Shown: positions 56,903 through 64,000 of the stretch, piece after piece | Layout of the letters: the number at the start of each line of letters is the position of its first letter | Position numbering within the stretch: position 1 is the first letter of the stretch | DNA from: Parelaphostrongylus tenuis | Lineage: Eukaryota > Nematoda > Chromadorea > Rhabditida > Metastrongylidae | DNA length: 64,000 bases | NCBI GenBank assembly: GCA_019055375.1 | Contig: JAHQIW010002239.1 | Span: 124,001-188,000, forward strand | Reading direction: 5' to 3' | Notes under the pieces: model-generated | Databases searched by the model: none | What the model was told of the DNA's origin: nothing | What the model saw: the letters and a program-made list of their open reading frames with translations, nothing else | Made by a program: the position numbers and the translations under genes

Positions 56903-59006
56903 ATGGCAAGATTTTCGATCTATTCTTTCGTAACTTCGGTGCTAGCCACAATTTCGACAGTGTTTGGATGTGGAACGATGCCTGCAGGTCAAGGTATTGA
57001 GTAGAAGACTGCTATGATACTATAGAGGTTTCCATTCTCAGATAGCAGTTCATGAATCTAAATCAGAAAAAAGTATCAGACGTTTCATCAACCTTAAAAA
57101 TCGTCACAACGTGAGCTTTTTGATCGAACGATTTTGGATTTTATTTGAGAAAATATTGAACCTTAAAATCATTGAACATAGTATTTGTTCTTCGATTTCA
57201 CTGCAAGAACTAAGCGATTTTGTTGAAGAAAAGACAGTAAACTTCACCGTCACCGGCTTCACTCTGCCTGTAGCCATGGTACACAGTCGAAATCCCGGAG
57301 TCTTAGCTAAAGTGCCTGGTATTGCACCTAGCAAAAAAGAAGCTCAGGCATTTGTGCAACGTCTTGTGATGCAAACTGTGAGTTCGCAACTCTTGGACTC
57401 CGATTTTTTTTTCTCACTTTTTCTTGAAGGTGTCCGAAATGGACCTTTGACATTATAAATTCACTGGTCTACCAATATTTTTATGACTTACACAGCTCCA
57501 CATAATATGACCAAGGCTTCCGATTCTATTCTACAAATTAAGGAAACAAATTGTTTTTTAGGTCCTTGATGTTCTCGAAAATCAAGGTCGTAGCGCACTT
57601 CTCCCTGATGCAGTAATACAGACCATTTTGGATCAAATGAATGTCACAATCCGTTACCAACCAATGTCATGTCCGCGAGTTATCATCTTAGGGGAAAATG
57701 GTGATTCTTCAGTATTCCACATCAATTAAGATTCCATACAGAAGTGTAGGAGACACTGAAAAGCGGTATCGTGGTATGTTCTGTTCTGCTTAAATAATAT
57801 TGCACAATGTCTCAAAATATGAACAGAACTGTCATAGTGGCACTATGATGAAAAGCTTTAACTCTAAGGTAATTTTTGAACAGGTATTTGCATAATCAGA
57901 TAGCCTAGCTCAAGCCTTTTATGAAGGTTTCTTATAGCTTCTCTTGAAAACATTACGGCATTCAGTGTGCCAAGAGCGCATGTGGCGCAATGGTTAGAGG
58001 CGCTCTGTTCCGCACACGAGGACTATGGTCGATCTCGCGCTCGTGGCTCACCAAGCCATCCATCCCTCCGGGGTCGGTAAATTGGTACCGGACAAGTCTC
58101 AGTTGTCTGGGAGAATAGACAGCACACACTCGGTTCAGCGAGAGGCCACCGTGAGTCATTGTAAAATCCAGATATGCATTCAATCACCTCAATTGAAGTT
58201 TGAAATTGAAGACGATTACATGGCGCATCCCTCAGTAATTGATTAACGTCGAGAGACTCAGAGCTTCATGTTTCTTCATGCCTCCATCTATTCGTGATTT
58301 GTTGCCTATGTAAACAATAATTCACCTTCAAGATCTACCGCAAATATGTAGATCGCCAAGTTTTTAGTTATCAAAAAAATGGTGATAATATATTGCATGT
58401 GCTATCAAAAAAAAACAGCGTCTCCCCATCCCTGCTATTGCTTCATTTGCTTCAAACGAAGATAAAAATTGATGGTGAATGCATGGCGCATCCCTCAGGG
58501 ATCAATCAACATTAGGAACTTTATCCTTCAGCTTTATTCAGTGTGTAAAGCGATATTTGAAGGGCTCTAAGAAACGAAAAAAACTGCTAAGAAATCCATT
58601 TATTTTTCTTCTCCAAGTTCTCACTGTTATAGTTGTTATTATGGAGGTATATTATCAATTTTCATAGTTTCTAGCACGCGTCAGGAATAAAATTAGCTGC
58701 ATCATTGCCAGCAATACGGTGACGGCAATTTGCCCCGCGATGGCTCGTGAGTGTGAGGCAGGCAGAAATGTAGCAGAAGTTCCTTCTAAGCACTTGTCCA
58801 TTTCAGGAACACTCTCGGTTTGAATTGTTTTCTTTATTCACAACTCCTTTTCATAGAAAAAACCTTTGTAGACCACGAACATCATCATGGCGAATTGGTC
58901 GAAGGCGATGTGGCAAAATGTAGTGAACAGGGCGAATCGAATGCTAGCAACAGGTCCATTTGGATTAAACTTCTATTCGGCTTTTGCCACTATAAGCGGC
59001 ATCTGA
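56903..59006 (+). CDS. Secreted nematode-specific family protein, copy 3 (intact, 218 aa)
   Basis: Five exons with GT-AG introns: 56,903-56,993, 57,229-57,377, 57,562-57,700, 58,675-58,817, 58,872-59,006. Together they total 657 bases and keep one open frame. Residues 1-22 form a signal peptide; the mature chain would begin at Cys23 (CGTMPAGQ). Exon 2 gives NFTVTGFTLPVAMVH and AFVQRLVMQT; exon 3 VLDVLENQGRSALLPDAVIQ and a NVT glycosylation sequon at 107; exon 4 three Cys (135, 146, 153) around SNTVTAIC; exon 5 NIIMANWSKAMWQNVVNRAN and ATGPFGLNFYSAFATISGI. I recall similar sequences as a nematode family without known function; no enzyme motif is visible. Intron 3 carries a tRNA-derived SINE. 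The acceptor of exon 2 (TTGTTGAAG) is unusual. Confidence 0.82.
57975..58160 (+). mobile_element. tRNA-derived SINE in intron 3 of copy 3
   Basis: Head GTGGCGCAATGGTTAGAGGC (tRNA A box), GGTCGATCTCGC in the B-box position, then a body with CCATCCCTCCGGGGTCGGTA, AAATTGGTACCGGACAAGTC and TTGTCTGGGAGAATAGACAG. A related, more diverged copy lies at 60,232-60,430. It has the same orientation as the gene. Confidence 0.65.
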
Positions 59007-59809
59007 ATCTGAACTGCGACGTGCTCAAGATAAACGCTTTCACGATCGATATTTGTTGCAACACTATAGTACAATAAACTGACAAATCACATGGCTGTTG
59101 AGTAGACAGAGTAACAAGGTAGATTACATTGAACTGCGCAATATGAAGCTGAATGGCCACTATAAATCCTCTTCTTCAGGATTAAATATTATTTTTCAGT
59201 TCTAAGAACCGAACTACAGAACGATTGTCTGAAGGAACCATATTCATTATGCCATTTTTCCCATGGGAAATATACACTGAACACTTGTGCATCGCATTGC
59301 AGTTCAATGGAGAAACGCGCTGAGTGGAATGTGTTGAAATACAACTACTCATCTCACAAATAGGAAGTTACAAAAAAAACTTTCCCCGTTTTTGATTCCA
59401 GCAAATGCCCCATGTTTGCCTCACTGCAATTACAAGAAACTAAATGGATCAGGAATGCGAAGACGAATATAGTAAGAGATTTAGAGTGGATAACTGGAAT
59501 GCATCTTCAGTGACAGCAATTTGAAGTGAACTTGTTTACGAGTAGGATGCTTCCTACATCCACTATAAAATTGGTTGACAAGATCAGGAATGAAAAATTT
59601 TTGAGTTCTGCGAAATACCGATCTTCAAGCGGATGTGGCGCATATTTCAAAAAAAAAAGATCTTGAAAGCGATAAATACAAAACTTTTACTTGTATAAGG
59701 CATTCTTGAAACTCATCATCTTTACGTCTGCCACGTTGAAAGTTGTAGTCGTGCATTTGATGACTCAGTACGTATTACATGCAGCAATCTCAAAACATTT
59801 ATCTCGAGT
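59007..59809. other. Intergenic, no gene recognised
   Basis: Downstream of gene copy 3. No coding region or repeat is identified. Confidence 0.3.
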
Positions 59810-60000
59810 GCTTTGTTAAGACCACGCTCAAATTTCAATATATCCTTTCATTATTTTTGAAGTCACCTTGTCATGTGGTTTGTAAGGGTAAGGGTAAGGG
59901 TAAGGGTGGGTAAGGGTAAGGGTAAGGGTAAGCTCGGGCTGTACAAGAGCCCTTACCAGACCACATGACAAGGTGGCTCAAATAATAATGAAAGGATCTC
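59810..60000. mobile_element. Foldback element U5 lacking the HHR
   Basis: Outer end TTAAGACCACGCTCAAATTT, then inverted arms of about 40 bases (about 59,843-59,885 and about 59,955-59,995; CCTTTCATTATT...TGTCATGTGGT). Between them is a GGGTAA array followed by GCTCGGGCTGTACAAGAGCC. It keeps both flanks of the U-family hammerhead region but not its core. Confidence 0.65.
59883..59932 (+). repeat. GGGTAA hexamer array
   Basis: About eight units of GGGTAA with one GGGTGGGTAA irregularity. The unit differs from the nematode telomere repeat (TTAGGC) and from TTAGGG. Four or more G-triplets in a row could form a G-quadruplex. It appears to be an expansion of the TAAGGGC phrase present at the same place in element U3. 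Confidence 0.8.
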
Positions 60001-60231
60001 AAAACTGTTTACATAGGATGTATTAGAATTATCGCCATCATTGCGTGAAAGTGATACAAAGCTATTAGTACTAGGACATTGATAAAAATTTTGGTTTTTA
60101 TTTGATACAATTTCTTGGAAAAATTTACGTATATTACAAATCCTAAATGGTGCTTTATAAGATGACAAATTTCTCATTCAGATTAATATCCAGGAAATTA
60201 AGGACACATATCGAAAAACTTCCCCAAAAGG
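60001..60231. other. Intergenic, no gene recognised
   Basis: Nothing identified. Confidence 0.25.
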
Positions 60232-60430
60232 TCGTGTGTGGTGCAGTGGTTAGAGATGCTCTGTTACGCACTGGTCGATGGTTACAGATCACTAAACAGA
60301 GTTTACCAAGTCTTCCATCCCACTGGTTCGGCGTATTCGCATCGGACTTCTTTGAGAGGACTGCAACACTGATATTATGCATTGGTAGGCTACTGCAAGT
60401 GATTGTATAGGCCAGATATGTAAAGATAAG
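60232..60430 (+). mobile_element. Diverged tRNA-derived SINE
   Basis: Head GTGTGGTGCAGTGGTTAGAG, then a body with TCTTCCATCCCACTGGTTCG. It parallels 57,975-58,160 but the B box and trailing body have diverged. The minus-strand open frames across it are by-products. Confidence 0.55.
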
Positions 60431-60917
60431 TGCAAACAATGTTTGATGGAGTCGAATAGGCGGCGTAGGCGTCGTGGGCTGATCAGAGCCAAGAAGTTTT
60501 ATCTCTTATCGTTTATCGAGGCCAGATTTATCTTAATTGCGATAGGGCTGAACGATCTGCTTGTAGTAGCTTTTAGTCAAATTAAGAATAAAATTGATAA
60601 GATGTGAATCATTTAGGACCAGGGATAGAGGGAATGTGAGCATGACAGTACTGTAGAAGAGACTGTGCTTACCGCTGCATGGATATGAATATAATGTATG
60701 CCATTACTCAATACTAATATGGTCTCTAAGCAAGCTTTGCTATCATCTTCTAAGAGTGTTTTGAAAACTCTCAACTTTTTATTTCAGTGTTTGTCATGGC
60801 AGTACGTTTCATATGCTAACCATACCTTCTCTAGCAATCAAATTGAGATAGCAGTCAACTGCTGATCCCATTTTGAAACAAAAGATGGTATGAAAAGAAG
60901 TATTTTCGATAGCTGCA
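60431..60917. other. Intergenic, no gene recognised
   Basis: Nothing identified. Confidence 0.25.
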
Positions 60918-63900
60918 GGAAGGAGGCTTCCCAAATTAACGTTTGACAGAACGTTCAAGATCAAAATCTGCTGCAAAAGTGTGGGGAAAGCGCTGTGCGC
61001 CAAATAAACTCTCAAGAGAAGTGCTTTCAATAAAGCACAAACTGATCGCCGACGCGATCTCCGTTGTCAGTAGTGTGATAAACCGGTTCCATCCACTTAA
61101 ATGAACATTTTACCAAGATAAGATAAAGATTGAGCAAAACGTAGAAATTGTAACGTATAGTGATGCTATCTTGAATACCCACCGTATTCTGATGTTTACT
61201 AGTCCACTAGTCAATATGTGGGCCAGCTGCACTGCGTGCTACATTGGCTAATAAATATGTGTTTGTCTCGGATCCACATTTTCGACCTGAGATATGGCGC
61301 GAAGTCACGAGTGATGACTAGGCACTCATCTTTCCCACTCATATTTGGATTTCTAATATAAATCCTAAATGCTTCGAAGGTTTTGCGCGCTGAAGTTCTT
61401 CGTTCATGTGCGAGATCGATAATTCTACTCAAAAGTTCACCTCCTTAGGCATCAGTGCCCTATGTCTAATGGTGTTTTAGATCAAATTTATCACTGTTGT
61501 CTAGGAGTTCTCTGATACGGACATTGAGGCGTCTTCTCATCTCTCTGATATATTCGCGCCAGTTTCACGAGAGATTACGTAAACTGTACCTATGCTCATG
61601 CAACCATCGTCTCCACCGTTGGAACATATTATGCACCCCATCACTTTATACAGGCTGTCGTATAAGTGGTTGCGAACTAGTTGATTTCTCAGATTATTTG
61701 GTGGCATTTCTATGATCGTTGCCGATTGCTCCAAGTCTGTCCTTTGCAAACAGTGTTTCAAAGCTATTCTTCTTTCGTTTTATAAGAAAGAGAGAATTAG
61801 CCTCACCTTGCTTTCGCTGGAACCATCGTCAGGGAGCGCGTCATTCTCTCTAAATCTACACCAAGGAGCTACAGTTTTGTAGCCATTGGAAATGGCCATA
61901 CTCCGAGCCGGTTTAAAAGATTCTACCTTCTGATCCTTTACAATACTTTTCCACTGCGAAAAATTGCTTGTAGATTCTGCCATATATTACCCAAGAATCC
62001 GCTGCAAAGTTGCAACGACGCACTCGGAGCAAAATGTTATATTTTTTTTGTTATTTAACGTTCTACGAGGGTCGTTGCAAAAGCAAATCTTAGCTCCAAA
62101 TTAGTATTTTTCAAGATGTCAAACGATTTGAAAAAGATAGACTATCATTACTGAAACAATTGTTATATGACAGCCGCGAATGTGCTCGTTTCAGAACTAT
62201 GTGCTTTTCTCGTTGAAACATGGAAAATTTTTTTGACATATAGGTATATTCCTAATAAAAAGGCATTGTGCAAGTCTCATTTGTGATATTCCATCATTCG
62301 ATATGCTTTCTCATACCACAATTTACCTAGAAAATATTTCCATACAGCTTAAGTAAATGCAAAATTCCCGTTGCGAATGACGCACGACGTGGCAAACGGT
62401 GGTACACGTTTGAGTCACTTCATACTCAAATGGTTCAAAAAAGAACAGATCGAAGAAACTTTGTGCTGTATGCGCTTTAGAATAGTTTGACTTGAATGTT
62501 CGAAAATGGATGGTAATTTTCTTTTGGCATCTCATGGGTGAGCTTTATATAAGTTTGATTCACACAAAGCATTTAGTCTTGCCCATTTAGTCTTGCGTTG
62601 AGCTGATGATGAAACATTCACCTCTTTATGTACACTAAAAAAGGCCGCAGATTGTTTACTGGGGCTTCCACTTTGGTCATAAAGGTAATATTTGCAAGAT
62701 TTGAAGCCAGTCGCTGAGTAGTCGTGAACCCTCTCATTTGTGCAACTTCCTCCCATCGATCTAAAGATTGAACAGTCTAGAAACTCTCACAAGCGGTACA
62801 TATTCCGCTTCATCTACAAGAATTAATTCCTATTGCTTTTTGGTGCTGCATAAAAATTCAAGAGTGACTTGCAAAACGAATTGATTTGCACGACTTGGAA
62901 GACGGAAACTCGAAGTCTTTATCGGCTACGCCTGTGATGAAGATACTCATCGTAGACGAATAAAAATCATTTGTCTGTTCCTAGATGATTGGAATGTGTT
63001 CCAGTACCTGTCTAGCCATTACAGTTTAGAAATATGCTCTTGTTGACCCGTCTACACAACTGATGACGGGCCCGACTTTAGTTAATAGTCAAGCGATAAA
63101 AATAAAAATGTCCGTGAAAAAAATCAATTTTATCGAACCTTGATGCAAATAATCATCGTTTAATTAGGGTAAAGATCTCTTTCACCACATTGTGGTGTGG
63201 GTGGACACTCACTTCCAAAACGTCGTATAAAAAGGCACTGTGTGAGGTTCAAACAAATTCTTATAAAAAATTGCATGATTATTATAATCTGAAAAAATGC
63301 TCTCAGGCACCCCAAAGCTAAATGGAAATAGACTTCACAATAAGCACAAAATTGCATGGCATGTCTACCTGTTAGAATGGCCGTGGTGTTGCTACTTGAA
63401 AAATCGTTGATTACCTTAGTTTATAAAAAGACAACAATGATGTTTCGTCCCCCGATATTGGCTGAGAAACAAAATATTGCATTGAAAGCTGAAAGTGAAT
63501 GTTTGTGAAGCTGCTCGCCGCTCATCAATCAAATTGGGAAGACACGGAGGTGGTTACTCAGCTTTATTTACAGCTCATCAAAAACTCATATTTTCGATGA
63601 CCAAACAGTGTTGATGTGCCTTTAAATTTGCTATAATAAGTAAATAAAGCATAATACATTGCTTTTAAATAGGTGAATTCACTTTAACAATGTGATTTGT
63701 TAGAAATCTGTGCCTTGCATGATGTTTAATGTTACTCGCTTTTCTAGCACCTCGGAAACGTTTTGAAAACAATTTCTATTTCCATACCAGTGGATCCCGG
63801 CTAAAGAATTTGAGAGATTAACATGCTGCAGAAAAAAGATTGAAATTCACAATTCTACAATCTACCGGTGAAATTGCCGGACCACCAATGAGAATTCACT

Positions 63901-64000
63901 TACGTAAGAGAACACCACGCCTGAGCGTTGGAGCAGGCAAAATCAGAGAAAGGTGCCCGATTGATGCTCTGCGTAACACCTAGCGCATAGACCAATCACA
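60918..64000. repeat. Direct repeat of the window's left end
   Basis: 60,918-61,682 matches 1-766 and 63,040-64,000 matches about 3,140-4,130, both in the same orientation with moderate divergence. Between them (61,683-63,040) is a continuous minus-strand PLE body that in the left copy is replaced by the palindrome's left arm. The repeat runs off the end of the window. Confidence 0.8.
61211..63090 (-). pseudogene. Degraded PLE copy in the right-end repeat
   Basis: Minus strand: VGPVISCVDGSTRAYF (63,080-63,035, RT fingers), RT core remnants near 62,790-62,640 (IDGRKLHK-EGS, LASNLANITFMTKVEAP-like), a region equivalent to the LPFLNIQVKL block near 62,500, then NGYKTVAPWCRFRENDALPD, LKHCLQRTDLEQSATIIEMP, NLRNQLVRNHLYDSLYKVMG, CIICSNGGDDGCMSIGTVYV (the GIY position is TVY, and the YIG position is disrupted), and the tail TSARKTFEAFRI with KDECLVITRDFAPYL. 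Multiple frameshifts and stops. It supplies the uninterrupted reference for the left-end fragment. Confidence 0.75.

Noticed and set aside
59883..59932. Interstitial telomere repeat
   Set aside because: The unit GGGTAA is neither TTAGGC nor TTAGGG in any register, and the array lies inside a foldback element.
60155..60492. Minus-strand frames of 94 and 66 codons
   Set aside because: They are antisense to a tRNA-derived SINE and show no protein features.
62060..62110. CTACGAGGGTCGTTGCAAAA as a possible mariner terminal repeat
   Set aside because: It resembles mariner ends, but no inverted partner or transposase was found nearby, and the interval sits inside a decayed PLE copy.
62600..62632. 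CTGATGA...GAAAC as another hammerhead
   Set aside because: GAAAC follows the core almost directly, leaving no room for stem II.
1..64000. Bacterial, viral or CRISPR content
   Set aside because: No operon structure, regularly spaced repeats or viral genes were seen; introns, SINEs and LINE/PLE relics show nuclear eukaryotic DNA.

Overview
This is eukaryotic, AT-rich, repeat-dominated DNA, most consistent with a parasitic strongylid or hookworm-like nematode. That call is an inference. It rests on a secreted-protein gene family split into small exons by short GT-AG introns, many Penelope-like element (PLE) copies with reverse transcriptase plus GIY-YIG domains, an RTE-type LINE fragment, a piggyBac relic, and several tRNA-derived short repeats. 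There are no bacterial operons, rRNA genes or CRISPR arrays. Most open frames are chance frames or relics of transposons.

Layout. 1-5.9 kb: a minus-strand PLE fragment joined to a ~4.8 kb imperfect palindrome whose spacer encodes a hammerhead ribozyme (HHR) that fits the consensus at every core position, then a PLE terminal repeat. 7.2-7.8 kb: a decayed inverted pair of a foldback element. 8.5-13.8 kb: a five-exon gene (copy 1, damaged), with two inverted PLE pairs inside its first intron. 19.2-22.8 kb: two inverted foldback elements, each carrying a well-formed HHR, bracketing a PLE fragment. 24.4 kb: a small MITE. 25.9-27.7 kb, 33.7-36.0 kb and 45.0-47.5 kb: three long minus-strand PLE copies, the second with an intact YIDD motif and the third interrupted by a tRNA-derived SINE. 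29.1-30.4 kb: piggyBac pseudogene. 31.3-33.6 and 38.4-40.0 kb: a diverged repeat field present twice. 36.0-36.8 kb: RTE fragment. 41.1-42.5 kb: a tandemly duplicated foldback with tRNA-like arms and HHR-like motifs. 52.3-59.0 kb: gene-family copies 2 (pseudogene) and 3 (intact, 218 aa). 59.8-60.0 kb: a foldback whose HHR position holds a GGGTAA array. 60.9-64.0 kb: a direct repeat of sequences at the left end of the window, including a PLE copy.

The only convincing intact protein gene is copy 3 of the small secreted family (56,903-59,006). Its function is not recognised.

The most interesting theme is self-cleaving RNA. Three canonical HHRs (2,993-3,043; 19,330-19,372 minus; 22,660-22,702) share a stem III of ACAC/GUGU type. 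They sit in foldback or palindromic elements next to PLE sequence. A second fossil HHR type lies at 21.2, 27.9, 53.5 and 53.7 kb. A third, minimal HHR-like motif (CTGAAGA...CGAAACGTC) recurs in PLE terminal repeats at 5.9, 9.0, 10.0, 26.1, 33.8 and 54.9 kb.
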